Source of the DNA: DATAVB01 sp040414495
GTDB taxonomy: Bacteria > Actinomycetota > Actinomycetes > Mycobacteriales > QHCD01
Assembly (NCBI GenBank): GCA_040414495.1
Contig: JBEDUI010000154.1
Location: 9,541-73,540 of the forward strand
DNA length: 64,000 nucleotides
Direction of reading: 5' to 3'
The position numbers and the translations under genes are program-made. Shown in pieces: positions 17,025-25,636 of this stretch (within the stretch, counting starts at the first letter, position 1; each line of letters opens with the position of its first letter). The notes under the pieces are model-generated. The model worked only from the letters and a program-made list of their open reading frames with translations. It had not been told where the DNA came from and did no database searches.

Positions 17025-18140
17025 TCAGCGCTGCCACTGGCGCGCCACGTGCGCGGCCAGATCGCGCAACCGCGGCGCTGGCTCGGCCAATGCGGCCTCG
17101 ACCGACCCGGCGTGTTCAGCCACACCATAGGCCGCCTCCACGCCCGCGGCCGCCATCTCGCGCCGGCCGACCGCGACCTGTCCGGCCAGCACGATGCAGG
17201 GCACGCCGTGCTGCGCGGCCAGGCCAGCCACGCCGACCGCAACCTTGCCCCGCAGCGACTGCCAGTCGAACGACCCCTCGCCGCTGATCACGAGGTCAGA
17301 GGCGGCCACCGCCGCATCGAGCCCGACCGCTTGCTGGACCAGGCTGATGCCGGACTCCCGCCGCCCGCCGAGTGCGAAAATCGCCACACCCAGACCGCCG
17401 GCCGCGCCCGCTCCGGGCATCGTGGCCAATCCCGGCGGCGCCCCGGGCAGGTCGCGTTCGAGCACCTGCGCCCAGCGGGCCAACGCAGCGTCCAGCCGCT
17501 GCACGTCATCCGGGGTTGCGCCCTTCTGTGGGCCGAACACGGCCGAGGCGCCCTCCAGGCCGAGCAACGGATTGTCCACGTCGCTGGCCGCGACCAGGCG
17601 CGCCCCGCGCAGCAGCGGCACCCCGTCGCAGCTGGCCACCCGGGCCAGCGCGGCGCCGCCGTACGGCAGCGGCGTACCGGTCTCATCCCGGGCCACCACC
17701 CCGAGTCCGGCCAGCATGCCGGCGCCGCCGTCGTTGGTGGCCGAACCGCCCAGGCCGATGACGACCTCGCGGGCACCGGCCTCCACCGCCGCGGCGATCA
17801 GCGTCCCTACCCCGAAGGACGTGGTCAGGTTCGGGTCCCGCTCGGGTTCCTCGAGCAGATGCAGACCGGCCGCCTGGGCCGATTCGACGTAGGCCACCTC
17901 GCCGCGCAGCAGTACCGAGCCCTTCGTCGGCCGGCCGAGCGGGTCGCGGACGTCGACCGGCAGTTCGCGGCCGCCGGTCTCCCGTAGCACCTCGACGAAT
18001 CCGGGCCCTCCGTCCGAGAGCGGGCGGCGGGTCAGCTGGGCATCGGGCGAGCTACGCCGCCACCCCTCGGCGATCGCGTCGGCGGCCTCGACGGCGCTGA
18101 GGGTGCCGCCGAAAGAGTCTGGAGCGATGAGTACGCGCAT
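17025..18140 (-). CDS. Glycerate kinase
   Basis: The protein is a GK-I type glycerate kinase that phosphorylates D-glycerate with ATP. It starts MRVLIAPDSFGGTLSAVEAA, has the RPLSDGGPGFVEVL motif, and GLGGSATNDGGAGMLAGLG in the middle. The ATG at 18140 gives the usual family start, with GGAAAG 9 nt upstream. An in-frame ATG at 18164 also has a fair GGAG site and would add eight residues. It keeps the order erpA, glycerate kinase, DUF3043 seen in mycobacteria. Confidence 0.9.
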   Translation of the reverse strand: MRVLIAPDSFGGTLSAVEAADAIAEGWRRSSPDAQLTRRPLSDGGPGFVEVLRETGGRELPVDVRDPLGRPTKGSVLLRGEVAYVESAQAAGLHLLEEPERDPNLTTSFGVGTLIAAAVEAGAREVVIGLGGSATNDGGAGMLAGLGVVARDETGTPLPYGGAALARVASCDGVPLLRGARLVAASDVDNPLLGLEGASAVFGPQKGATPDDVQRLDAALARWAQVLERDLPGAPPGLATMPGAGAAGGLGVAIFALGGRRESGISLVQQAVGLDAAVAASDLVISGEGSFDWQSLRGKVAVGVAGLAAQHGVPCIVLAGQVAVGRREMAAAGVEAAYGVAEHAGSVEAALAEPAPRLRDLAAHVARQWQR

Positions 18141-18219
18141 GTGGGACATCTTTCCGGTCTGCATTTCCGTCTCCGGCCCTGGCTGCTCACAATCGCGTGA
18201 GCAGTTAGGCTAGAGCGTC

Positions 18220-18825
18220 GTGAAGCTGTTGCGTCGCACCCCGAAATCCGGCTCCACCGAAACCGTCGAACTAGACGACGAGGTGGAGGCGGTTGCCGTC
18301 GACCCCCGGCGCACCCCGGGCAAGGGTCGACCGACGCCCAAGCGGCGCGAGTCCGAGGTCCGCCGTGGACCGGTCGCACCGCCGCCGAAGACCCGCCGTG
18401 AGGCCTACCGCCGGCTGCGGGACCGCAACACCGGGCGCCGGCAGAGTGTGCGCCAGGCCATGGCCGCCGGCGACGACCGGTACCTCACCGCGCGGGACCG
18501 GGGCCCGGTCCGGGCGCTCGCCCGCGACGTGGTCGACAGCCGGCGCAATATGGGCAGCATCTTCATGTTCGTAGCGATTTTGGTGCTGGTTACGTACGCG
18601 CTCCCGGCGAGCATCCGTAGCTTCGCGATGACGCTGGTGCTGGTGATCTTTGTGATGGTCGCGGTCGACTCGGTCGCGCTGGGTCGGCGGATCCGTAAGG
18701 CCGTCACCGAGCGCTATCCGGACGAGCCGGCCCGCGGTGTGGCCTGGTACGGCATCCAGCGCGCCATGATGATCCGCCGGTGGCGGATGCCGAAGGCTCG
18801 GGTCAAGCCCGGCGACCCGATCTAG
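18220..18825 (+). CDS. DUF3043 family membrane protein
   Basis: The 201-residue protein has a long basic cytosolic N-terminus (to about 105) with the DRNTGRRQSVRQAMAAGDDRYLTARDRGPVRALARDVVDSRR-type conserved block, two membrane helices (about 110-127 and 130-148) and a basic tail. This matches DUF3043, an actinobacteria-specific family of unknown role whose M. tuberculosis member is Rv2206. The start is GTG at 18220. It is divergent from the glycerate kinase gene. Confidence 0.88.
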   Translation: MKLLRRTPKSGSTETVELDDEVEAVAVDPRRTPGKGRPTPKRRESEVRRGPVAPPPKTRREAYRRLRDRNTGRRQSVRQAMAAGDDRYLTARDRGPVRALARDVVDSRRNMGSIFMFVAILVLVTYALPASIRSFAMTLVLVIFVMVAVDSVALGRRIRKAVTERYPDEPARGVAWYGIQRAMMIRRWRMPKARVKPGDPI

Positions 18826-18967
18826 TTTGTCTGTCCTAGCGCGACTGTCACCGCTCCGTACCGCCGTTCCGTAGGGCGCCGCAACTCCCCGGCGTGCACA
18901 ACGCGTGTCACTCTTGCCACAGATCCAGCGGTGGTCGACCAATTGCGAGTCGAACTAATGTCAGCGC

Positions 18968-19966
18968 ATGGAGTTTCGACGACTAGGCCGTAGCGGCCTG
19001 ACCATCTCTGAAATCGCGTACGGAAACTGGCTGACCCACGGCAGCCAGGTCGAGGAAGAGGCCGCGCTGGCCTGCGTAAAGACCGCTCTCGACGAAGGCA
19101 TCACCACATACGACACCGCCGACGTCTACGCCGGCACCCGGGCCGAGGCAGTCCTCGGCCGCGCACTCGCCGGTATCCGCCGGGAGAGCTACGAACTGTT
19201 CACCAAGGTCTACTGGCCGACCGGTCCGGGCCGCAACGACTGGGGCCTGTCCCGTAAGCACATCCGCGAATCCTGCGAGGGCTCGCTGCGCCGGCTGCAG
19301 ACCGACCACATCGACCTGTACCAGGCGCACCGCTTCGACGCCACGACGCCGCTCGAGGAGACGATCGGCGCGTTCGCCGACCTGGTGCACTCAGGCAAGG
19401 TGCACTACATCGGTGTTTCCGAATGGACCGCCGGCGAGATCGAGGCCGGTGTCGCGCTGGCCAACCAGGCCGGCATTCAGCTGATTTCCAGCCAGCCGCA
19501 GTACTCGATGCTGTGGCGGGTCATCGAGGCCGAGGTCGTCCCGGTCAGCGAACGGCTCGGCGTCGGGCAGATCGTCTGGTCGCCGATCGCCCAGGGTGTG
19601 CTGACTGGCAAGTACAAGCCGGGCGAGCCCTACCCGGCCGGGTCGCGGGCCACCGACGACAAGGGCGGCGCCGACATGATCGCCCGGTTCATGAACGACG
19701 AGGTGCTGGGCCGGGTGCAGAAGCTGCAGCCCATCGCCGACGAGGCCGGTCTGTCGATGGCGCAGCTGGCAATCGCGTGGGTGCTGCAGAATTCGAATGT
19801 CTCGGCGGCCATCATCGGCGCGTCGCGGCCCGAGCAGGTTACGGAAAACGTCAAGGCCGCCGGCGTCAAGCTGGAGCCGGCGCTGCTCGCGCGGATTGAC
19901 GAGGTCCTGGGTGATGTGCCCGAGACCGACCCGGGCAAGACCGCTCGCGGTATTTCCACTATTTAA
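18968..19966 (+). CDS. Aldo/keto reductase, Kv-beta-like subgroup
   Basis: The 332-residue TIM-barrel NADPH-dependent reductase has the catalytic tetrad region FDTAD-equivalent YDTADVYAG, the lysine in LFTKVYWP, and QAHRFD. The sequence GVSEWTAGEI and the C-terminal ASRPEQVTENVKAAGVKL are typical of the subgroup that includes potassium-channel beta subunits and YghZ. The natural carbonyl substrate is unknown. It is a single gene followed by a hairpin. Confidence 0.92.
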   Translation: MEFRRLGRSGLTISEIAYGNWLTHGSQVEEEAALACVKTALDEGITTYDTADVYAGTRAEAVLGRALAGIRRESYELFTKVYWPTGPGRNDWGLSRKHIRESCEGSLRRLQTDHIDLYQAHRFDATTPLEETIGAFADLVHSGKVHYIGVSEWTAGEIEAGVALANQAGIQLISSQPQYSMLWRVIEAEVVPVSERLGVGQIVWSPIAQGVLTGKYKPGEPYPAGSRATDDKGGADMIARFMNDEVLGRVQKLQPIADEAGLSMAQLAIAWVLQNSNVSAAIIGASRPEQVTENVKAAGVKLEPALLARIDEVLGDVPETDPGKTARGISTI

Positions 19967-19982
19967 TTTCACTAATTTCACG

Positions 19983-20029
19983 GCTGTGGCCGTATTCCCG
20001 CCTTTTGCGGTCGGGAGTACGGCCACAGA
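19983..20029 (+). terminator. Terminator of the aldo/keto reductase gene
   Basis: An inverted repeat of about 17 bp, with outer arms CTGTGGCCGTA and TACGGCCACAG, is followed by the AT-rich sequence ATTATTTG. Confidence 0.85.
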
Positions 20030-20296
20030 TTATTTGCGGATGGGCGCCGCGGTTTCACGCGCTGATTTTCGTACGCTGATGGGCTTCCGCGCTCCCGATC
20101 CTTCGCGTGGCCGACTCTCCGCACGTGATTCCGCTTTTGCCGGCGACTCCCCTTTACGTACCCGAGCTTGATCGCGAGTGGATTTGATACGGATTTCGGG
20201 ATCAAAATCAACTCACGATCATGAAACTGGAAGCCGCGATCCCCGCGCCGGATTCGCTCCCGGATCCGAAGTCCGAGCCGATTCGGCGATCCGAGA
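20030..20296. other. Intergenic region with an imperfect inverted repeat
   Basis: No credible gene lies in this 267-bp stretch. At 20171-20220 an imperfect inverted repeat (arms starting GATCGCGAGTGG and ending CAACTCACGATC) sits downstream of the minus-strand FAH gene and may end its transcript, though no T-run is seen. Confidence 0.5.
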
Positions 20297-21223
20297 TTAC
20301 CGTAAGGGAATGACCGGCTGACCGGGCACGATTTCCGCTTCGATCGCGCCCAGACGCTGCACTTCCAACCGCACCCGGTCCCCGACCCGCAACCACGGGT
20401 ACTCCTCCGAACCGTGCACTAGCGACAACTCCAGGATGCAGCCCGTCCCTACCGTTCCGCTGCCGATGATGTCCCCGGGAACGAGCCTGGTGCCGCGCGA
20501 GGCGTACGCCAGCAATTGCCCGTACGTCCAGTAAATGTCAGCGAAATTGCCTGCACTGTAAGGCTTTCCGTTCACGGTGGCGGCCATGGTCAGGTCGTAG
20601 GCGTTACCGCTACGGACATCAGCCAACTCATCCGGCGTCACCAGGTACGGGCCGATGCTGGTCGCGGTGTCCTTGCCCTTGACCGGACCGAGCCCGTGCC
20701 GCGTCTCCTCCGCCTGCAGGTCGCGCGCGCTCCAATCGCTCAGCACCAGGTAGCCGGCAATGTGCTTTTCCGCGTCCTGCGGCGAAAGGTCGCTGCCCGC
20801 ACGCCCGACGACCGCGCCGATTTCCAACTCGTAATCAAATCGCTGCGAACCAGGCGCGATCGGCACCGGATCGTACGGTCCGATAATCGCGGCCGGATTG
20901 CTGAAATAGAAAACCGGCAACTCGTACCAACTCGGATGCACCTCGCGGCCGCGAGCCCGGTGCGCGGTGACCACATGTTCTTCGAACGCATAGAAATCCC
21001 GGACCGACGGCGGCACCGGAATCGGCGCGCGTAATACGACATCGGCCTCGGCGATCACTTCCAGCGGGTCGCCCAGCGCTCGTTCGGCCGCCTCGGCCAG
21101 CCGGGAGCCGTCATCGCCGAGCAGATCAATCAACTGCTCGTCGCCGCGTAACCCATAAATCGCGCCGTCATGCAGGAAACCAGGGCGATCACCGGCTGCG
21201 GATCGATACGTACACCAGCGCAT
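20297..21223 (-). CDS. Fumarylacetoacetate hydrolase family protein
   Basis: The 308-residue protein has the FAH fold: an N-terminal domain, then the metal-binding core with YELEIGAVVGR (two glutamates) and LSDWSARDLQAEE, and GPVKGKDTATSIGPYLVTPDEL. Members cleave or isomerise beta-diketo acids in aromatic breakdown, or decarboxylate oxaloacetate. The ATG at 21223 removes 49 unrelated residues of the longer reading frame, which would run into the next gene. It is preceded on the same strand by the Pth2-like gene, 14 bp away, so the three minus-strand genes to 22229 may be one transcript. Confidence 0.9.
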   Translation of the reverse strand: MRWCTYRSAAGDRPGFLHDGAIYGLRGDEQLIDLLGDDGSRLAEAAERALGDPLEVIAEADVVLRAPIPVPPSVRDFYAFEEHVVTAHRARGREVHPSWYELPVFYFSNPAAIIGPYDPVPIAPGSQRFDYELEIGAVVGRAGSDLSPQDAEKHIAGYLVLSDWSARDLQAEETRHGLGPVKGKDTATSIGPYLVTPDELADVRSGNAYDLTMAATVNGKPYSAGNFADIYWTYGQLLAYASRGTRLVPGDIIGSGTVGTGCILELSLVHGSEEYPWLRVGDRVRLEVQRLGAIEAEIVPGQPVIPLR

Positions 21224-21237
21224 CCAACCCAGCCCTC

Positions 21238-22014
21238 TCAGCGAATGCTGGCTACGACCGTGATCGTCCCGGGCTCGATCTCGGTGAAGCCCGCGTCCCG
21301 TACGCACACCGTGCCGCGCTCGGCGAACCGCTCGTGCGGGTCGACCGGCCCGCGCGCCAACTGACCCCACCGGTCCGGGTCAGCGGTCCGTACCGCCACC
21401 CGCAACCCGGCCGCCAGCCAACGGGACAGATCGGCCCGGTCGGCGAACGCGGCCAGCAGCATCGTGCCGTGCCCGACCTGCGCCATCGCCTTGCCGGCCG
21501 ACATCGCCACATGCGGATTGAGCCAGAGCACCGGCATATCGGCCGGCGGTAGCGACGGCGAAACAAGGTCCGGCAACTCGGTGCCACCAACCTGCAGCCG
21601 GCGCAGCACCGGCGGCGTATCGGCCACCGGATACGGCGGGAACGCCCGAACCTCCGCGCCACCGCACTCGATCGTCACGCCCGGCAATTCGCTCGCGGCC
21701 TGCCAATGCGCCCCGCGGGCCCGGCGGGCTACCTTCCTGATCCGGCCGGCGATCCAGGTACGGCAGGCCTCCGCCCATTCGCCGCTGGCCCGCTCATCCG
21801 CCAGCACGCTCAGCGACGCGATCGCCGCCGCCTCCAGCGCCCGGATCCGGTCCGGCGGGTCGGCCCGTTCGAGCCGTACCACCAACGGCTGCGCCCAGAC
21901 CTTGGCCGGGTCCTCGTACTCGTCGTCGTCCTCACCGGCGGTCCACCGGCGCTGCCGTTCGGCCAACGGCGCCAGGAGCTCAGCCAGGGCGGCGACCCGA
22001 TCCGGGGAGGTCAC
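21238..22014 (-). CDS. Peptidyl-tRNA hydrolase 2 (Pth2)-like protein
   Basis: The 258-residue protein has a C-terminal half resembling Pth2: VLWLNPHVAMSAGKAMAQVGHGTMLLAA matches the lysine- and histidine-containing core of that fold, and PHERFAERGTVCVRDAGFTEIEPGT its end. The N-terminal 130 residues are alpha-helical and not recognised. The GTG at 22014 overlaps the preceding stop by 3-4 bp (GTGA), indicating translational coupling. A role in releasing peptidyl-tRNA is inferred from the fold, and the helical extension suggests something more specialised. Confidence 0.78.
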   Translation of the reverse strand: MTSPDRVAALAELLAPLAERQRRWTAGEDDDEYEDPAKVWAQPLVVRLERADPPDRIRALEAAAIASLSVLADERASGEWAEACRTWIAGRIRKVARRARGAHWQAASELPGVTIECGGAEVRAFPPYPVADTPPVLRRLQVGGTELPDLVSPSLPPADMPVLWLNPHVAMSAGKAMAQVGHGTMLLAAFADRADLSRWLAAGLRVAVRTADPDRWGQLARGPVDPHERFAERGTVCVRDAGFTEIEPGTITVVASIR

Positions 22015-22229
22015 GTCCCGTTGACCGACTCGTCCGGCGCCAGGGCCATCGGGCCGTACTCGACCCGGTCGCCTTCGAGCAGTGTCACCTGAAACACGCC
22101 TTGTTCGAGGAGATTGCGCCACTCCTCGCCGAGCCACGACTCGGCATCGGATTTGTTCCCGAACTCCACGTGCGCCGGCCCGTGCACCGGGGCACCATTT
22201 CGGTCCTCGTACCGCCAGGTCCAACTCAT
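22011..22229 (-). CDS. Small conserved hypothetical protein
   Basis: The product is 72 residues (MSWTWRYEDRNGAPV...), rich in aromatic and acidic residues, with no membrane segment. I do not recognise a function. The ATG at 22229 has GGAGG 5 nt upstream; a GTG two codons earlier is less well placed. It overlaps the start of the Pth2-like gene and is probably co-transcribed with it. Confidence 0.78.
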   Translation of the reverse strand: MSWTWRYEDRNGAPVHGPAHVEFGNKSDAESWLGEEWRNLLEQGVFQVTLLEGDRVEYGPMALAPDESVNGT

Positions 22230-22380
22230 GGCCACCTCCCCGGTCGTGATCTTACGGTGACGAGGTCGGCCCTCGGCGTTATAGCGCCAACACGCAGCTT
22301 GGGACGCGTCGTGGATCTAAGCCCAGCGTCGTAATAAAAGACCCGAATTGCCGTCCGCGCCAAGCACATGGCGAATTTGC

Positions 22381-23136
22381 TCAGGCCGGGGCGCCGATCA
22401 ACCGCCCAACGCCGTAGGTCACCGCCACCGCGAGCGCACCGAGCAATAGCTGCCGCAATCCGGAACGCACCATCGGACGCCCGGTCAACCGGCCAACCCC
22501 CATTCCCCCGGCCAACAACGCGACACCGGCGATGATCAGCGACCACACCAACGTCCGTACCCCGAGCAGGTACGGCAGCAGCGGCAGCAGGGCGCCGAAG
22601 GAGAAGGCGAGCAACGACGCGCTGCCGGCCAACCACGGCGAGGGCAACCCGTGCGGGTCGACCCCCAACTCGTCCCGGGTGTGTACCCGTAGCGCCAGTT
22701 CCGGGTCCTGCGAGACCGCCGCCGCCATCCGCGCGGCGGTATCCGGATCGGCGCCGTAGCCACGGAATCGATCGGTCAGCTCGCGTTGCTCGGCCGCCGG
22801 GAAACGGGCGTGCATATCCCGTTCGACGGCAACCTCGGCGTGCACCAATTCGTTCTGGTTGGTCACCGAAACGTATTCGCCGGTGCCCATGGAAAAAGCA
22901 CCGGCGACCAGGCCGGCCAGACCGGTGAGCACCACCGCGTGCGTACTGATTCCGCTGCCGCCGACGCCGGCGATCAGCGCCGTATTGGTAACCAGCCCAT
23001 CCACCGCGCCAAAGACGGTCGGCCGCAGCCAGCCGCCGGACACGTCGCGATGCCGGTGTACCCACCCGCGCGCGGGATGAGCATCTGTCCGGCCAACATC
23101 CGCGACACCGTCCTGGCTGGCATCGTGCATCATCAC
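22381..23136 (-). CDS. VIT1/CCC1 family iron or manganese transporter
   Basis: The 251-residue membrane protein has the VIT1/CCC1 layout: an N-terminal helix pair with RPTVFGAVDGLVTNTALIAGVGG, then VAGAFSMGTGEYVSVTNQNEL with the metal-site methionine and glutamate, a cytosolic helical domain, and three C-terminal helices. Family members move Fe2+ or Mn2+ out of the cytosol. The start may be GTG at 23136 or one of the two following ATG codons. The neighbour is a secreted Rieske lipoprotein on the same strand, about 106 bp upstream. Confidence 0.9.
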   Translation of the reverse strand: MMMHDASQDGVADVGRTDAHPARGWVHRHRDVSGGWLRPTVFGAVDGLVTNTALIAGVGGSGISTHAVVLTGLAGLVAGAFSMGTGEYVSVTNQNELVHAEVAVERDMHARFPAAEQRELTDRFRGYGADPDTAARMAAAVSQDPELALRVHTRDELGVDPHGLPSPWLAGSASLLAFSFGALLPLLPYLLGVRTLVWSLIIAGVALLAGGMGVGRLTGRPMVRSGLRQLLLGALAVAVTYGVGRLIGAPA

Positions 23137-23242
23137 TCGGCCATTGTGAGGCGGCCGGTGGTGATCAGCAGCTCAGCGGGGTCCCGCTAACGGCCGGAGG
23201 GTCATGGCCGGCCGATGGCGTTGTCTTCAGTTGACGTCCCGG

Positions 23243-23728
23243 TCAGGCTCCGGACACGACCTCGCCGTTGTCCAGGTGCACCGGAACCTTCGGTAGTGGC
23301 TTGGGCGCGGGTCCGCCGAGCACCTTGCCGGTGGTCGCGTCATACCGTGAGCCATGGCAGGGGCAGTGCAGTTCCTTGCCGGCCGGTTTCACCGTGCAAC
23401 CCATGTGCGTACAAATTGCGCTGAACGCGGCGGCCGTCCCCTTCGTCGGCTGCGCGACCACGATCGGATTCGAGCCGTCCTTGGCCGAAATCGCCTGCCC
23501 GACTGGGATATCGGCCAGCTTGGCCAGCTTGACGCCGGACGCCGGCTTGCCCCCACCCTTGGCCTTGCCACCCGCGTTCGACCCGCCCGAGCCGTTCGAC
23601 GACCCACCGGAGCTACACGCGGCCAGCACCACCGCACCGGATCCGGCGGCGCCCGCGCCGAGCACGGCGCGGCGGGTCAGCTGATCGTGCGAAATAGGTG
23701 CGGCTGCATCGCGGGATGTTTCGGTCAT
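23243..23728 (-). CDS. Secreted Rieske 2Fe-2S lipoprotein
   Basis: The 161-residue protein has a Tat-type signal (TRRAVLG at 18-24) and a lipobox VLAAC with Cys38, then a Ser/Gly/Lys linker and a small Rieske domain. Cluster ligands are C106 and H108 of CTHMGC, and C122 with H125 of CPCHGS, plus a disulfide pair C111/C124. Such free-standing Rieske lipoproteins occur widely in actinobacteria; redox partner and role are unknown. Start ATG has GAGGAGG 7 nt upstream. A promoter-like TGAACC-N16-CGTGAT lies 36 nt upstream of the start and matches the one in front of the divergent sigma-factor operon. Confidence 0.92.
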   Translation of the reverse strand: MTETSRDAAAPISHDQLTRRAVLGAGAAGSGAVVLAACSSGGSSNGSGGSNAGGKAKGGGKPASGVKLAKLADIPVGQAISAKDGSNPIVVAQPTKGTAAAFSAICTHMGCTVKPAGKELHCPCHGSRYDATTGKVLGGPAPKPLPKVPVHLDNGEVVSGA

Positions 23729-23763
23729 CAGGTGCCTCCTCTGGTCGGATCGGTCACCAAGTG

Positions 23764-23791
23764 ATCACGGTGTCGGCCGGTGGCCGGTTCA
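23764..23791 (-). promoter_or_regulatory. Predicted ECF (SigL-like) promoter of the Rieske lipoprotein gene
   Basis: On the minus strand the sequence reads TGAACC, 16 bases, CGTGAT. This agrees with the consensus remembered for mycobacterial SigL promoters (TGAACC-N16-18-CGT). The -10 element ends 36 nt before the ATG of the Rieske gene, leaving room for a short leader with its ribosome-binding site. Confidence 0.7.
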
Positions 23792-23804
23792 ATCCGATGC
23801 CGGT

Positions 23805-23832
23805 TGAACTAGAAGAGGGACCCGCCCGTGCT
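23805..23832 (+). promoter_or_regulatory. Predicted ECF (SigL-like) promoter of the sigma-factor operon
   Basis: The sequence TGAACT, 16 bases, CGTGCT lies 34 bp before the start of the 4-TM gene that heads the sigma/anti-sigma operon. It mirrors the divergent promoter with the same spacing, which suggests that the sigma factor activates its own operon. Confidence 0.68.
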
Positions 23833-23865
23833 AGGGGGTGAACGCAACGGGCGAGGGGAATTGCG

Positions 23866-24360
23866 ATGAAGTCCGAGACAGACCGCTCCGGGGCACGTAG
23901 CTCGGGGGTGGACATAGTCACCAGCCACCGAACCGGCGGCGAATCAACGTTCGAATGGACACGGGCGCGCGATGGCGTGTTGCGCGGACTCACCGCGGCC
24001 GGCATATTGCTGTCGGCGGTGGTCCACCTTGAGCTCTACTCGGTGCAAGGGTTCAAGGACATTCACATCATCGGCCCGCTGTTCATGCTGAACGCGATTG
24101 CGGGTCTGGTGATCGGCATCGCGATGCTGGTGTGGGAGCACTGGCTGCCCACATTTCTCGCGGTTGGCTTCGCCGCGACAACGCTGGTCTTTTTCTACCT
24201 CTCGGTGACAATTGGCACATTCGGCTTACACGAGGTGCTGAACGGTACGTCCCAAGTGATGGCTGAGGTCGCCGAGTGGACCGCTCTGGTTCTTGGCTCA
24301 ATCCTGCTGGTACTGCAGCTGTGGAAGTACGTACCGGCGGGTTGGCTCGGACGTCGGTGA
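23866..24360 (+). CDS. Four-helix membrane protein heading the sigma operon
   Basis: The 164-residue protein has a hydrophilic N-terminus of about 37 residues and four membrane helices (about 41-57, 68-88, 92-112 and 133-153). I do not recognise the family; small 4-TM proteins of this sort beside SigL-like factors are seen in actinobacteria. The sigma gene starts 15 bp after its stop or, with a GTG start, overlaps it. The likely promoter TGAACT-N16-CGTGCT places it under its own sigma factor. A role in sensing or in membrane redox chemistry with the Rieske lipoprotein is an inference. Confidence 0.82.
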   Translation: MKSETDRSGARSSGVDIVTSHRTGGESTFEWTRARDGVLRGLTAAGILLSAVVHLELYSVQGFKDIHIIGPLFMLNAIAGLVIGIAMLVWEHWLPTFLAVGFAATTLVFFYLSVTIGTFGLHEVLNGTSQVMAEVAEWTALVLGSILLVLQLWKYVPAGWLGRR

Positions 24361-24374
24361 GTAGGTCGGCCACA

Positions 24375-24911
24375 ATGGTCGCATCGAACGGGAACGGCGC
24401 GATGACCCCAGCGGACAACGACCTGCTCAAGGCGCTGCACGACGAGTACGCGGCACCGCTATGGTCGTTCGCCCTGCGCCTGACCGGTGGCGACCGGGGT
24501 CGCGCCGAGGACGTTGTGCAGGAGACCCTGCTGCGCGCCTGGCGTCATCCTGAGGTTGTGAATTCCCCCCGCGGGTCGGCCCGCTCGTGGCTGTTCACCG
24601 TCGCGCGTCGGATCGTGATCGACGAATGGCGGTCGCGGCAGTCCAAGCCAGAAGTGATGATGGCCGCGCCGCCCGAACGCGGGGTTGCCGACAAGACTGA
24701 CCAGGTGCTGCAAGGGTGGCTGGTGAGTGAGGCGTTGAACTCGTTGTCGCCTGCACATCGGCAGGTGATAGTCGAGTGTTTCTACCGTGGCCATTCGGTG
24801 GCGGAGGCAGCCGAGAAGTTGGGCGTGCCAGAAGGCACCATTAAGTCACGTACGCATTACGCACTGCGCGCGCTCCGGCTCGCGCTTCAGGAGATGGGGG
24901 TGAGCGAATAA
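24375..24911 (+). CDS. ECF sigma factor, SigL/SigK-like
   Basis: The 178-residue factor has region 2 (YAAPLWSFALRLTGGDRGRAEDVVQETLLRAWRHPEV) and region 4 (LSPAHRQVIVECFYRGHSVAEAAEKLGVPEGTIKSRTHYALRALRLALQEMG). These match M. tuberculosis SigL closely as I remember it, down to the TLRAWxHPEV and FTVARR segments. The start is uncertain: ATG 24375 is used, with GTG 24357 and ATG 24402 as alternatives. It ends with a 1-bp overlap at the anti-sigma gene (TAATG), which fits an obligate sigma/anti-sigma pair. Confidence 0.92.
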   Translation: MVASNGNGAMTPADNDLLKALHDEYAAPLWSFALRLTGGDRGRAEDVVQETLLRAWRHPEVVNSPRGSARSWLFTVARRIVIDEWRSRQSKPEVMMAAPPERGVADKTDQVLQGWLVSEALNSLSPAHRQVIVECFYRGHSVAEAAEKLGVPEGTIKSRTHYALRALRLALQEMGVSE

Positions 24912-25567
24912 TGGAGGACCAGTTCGCCACCTATGACGCCGCGTACGTCCTAGGCGCGCTGTCTCCCTCCGACCGTCGGGCCTACGAGGAGCATTTGTCC
25001 GAGTGCGCCTCGTGCGCCGAGGCCGTCGCCGAATTGGCCGGGATGCCCGGGCTGTTGTCCCGGGTCCCGCTGAACGAGGTGATGGCCGACGAGCCGGCCG
25101 AACCGGTCCCGCCGTCGCTGCTGCCGCGGATGGCGAATTCGATTGCCCGGCGGCGTCGGCGGACCCGGTGGATAACGGGAGGCTCGGCGTTGGCCGCGGC
25201 CGCCGCGCTGATCGTCCTGCTGGTGTTGGTGTTCGTACCCGGTGGGTCGAACACACCGACCGGGACGAACACGAAGATGACAGCGTTGGTTCCGATATCG
25301 ATGAAGGCATCGGTGCAGATCAGCGATGTGGCCTGGGGTGCCAAGATCAACCTGCACTGCTTGTACCAGCCTTCCAACTACCTCGACCGGAAGTACACGC
25401 TCACGATCACCGACAAGCAGCAACACACCCAGCAGGTGGCCAGCTGGACCGCGTTGCCGGGCAAGCGGACGGTGATCAGCGGCTCGACCGCAATGCACCG
25501 GGCTGATATCGCCAGCGTTGATATTCGCGGCGACACCGGGCAGGCGCTGCTGAGCGCCTCGCCGTAG
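24911..25567 (+). CDS. Zinc-binding anti-sigma factor, RslA-like
   Basis: The 218-residue protein starts with a zinc-binding anti-sigma domain: YDAAYVLGALSPSDRRAYEEHLSECASC, giving the ZAS motif H28-X3-C32-X2-C35. A membrane helix spans about 91-109 and an exported domain of about 105 residues with one cysteine follows. The arrangement and sequence resemble M. tuberculosis RslA, which holds SigL inactive and lets it go when the cysteines are oxidised. The gene overlaps the sigma gene stop and is followed by a terminator, closing the operon. Confidence 0.92.
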   Translation: MEDQFATYDAAYVLGALSPSDRRAYEEHLSECASCAEAVAELAGMPGLLSRVPLNEVMADEPAEPVPPSLLPRMANSIARRRRRTRWITGGSALAAAAALIVLLVLVFVPGGSNTPTGTNTKMTALVPISMKASVQISDVAWGAKINLHCLYQPSNYLDRKYTLTITDKQQHTQQVASWTALPGKRTVISGSTAMHRADIASVDIRGDTGQALLSASP

Positions 25568-25589
25568 CTTTCGGCCCAGGCAGTCGCAA

Positions 25590-25624
25590 CGCCCCGGCTA
25601 CCTGCCCTGGTAGCCGGGGCGTTT
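25590..25624 (+). terminator. Terminator of the sigma/anti-sigma operon
   Basis: A perfect 13-bp inverted repeat (CGCCCCGGCTACC and its complement) with a 6-nt loop is followed by TTT, 23 bp after the stop codon. Confidence 0.9.
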
Positions 25625-25636
25625 GACTGCCTGCGT

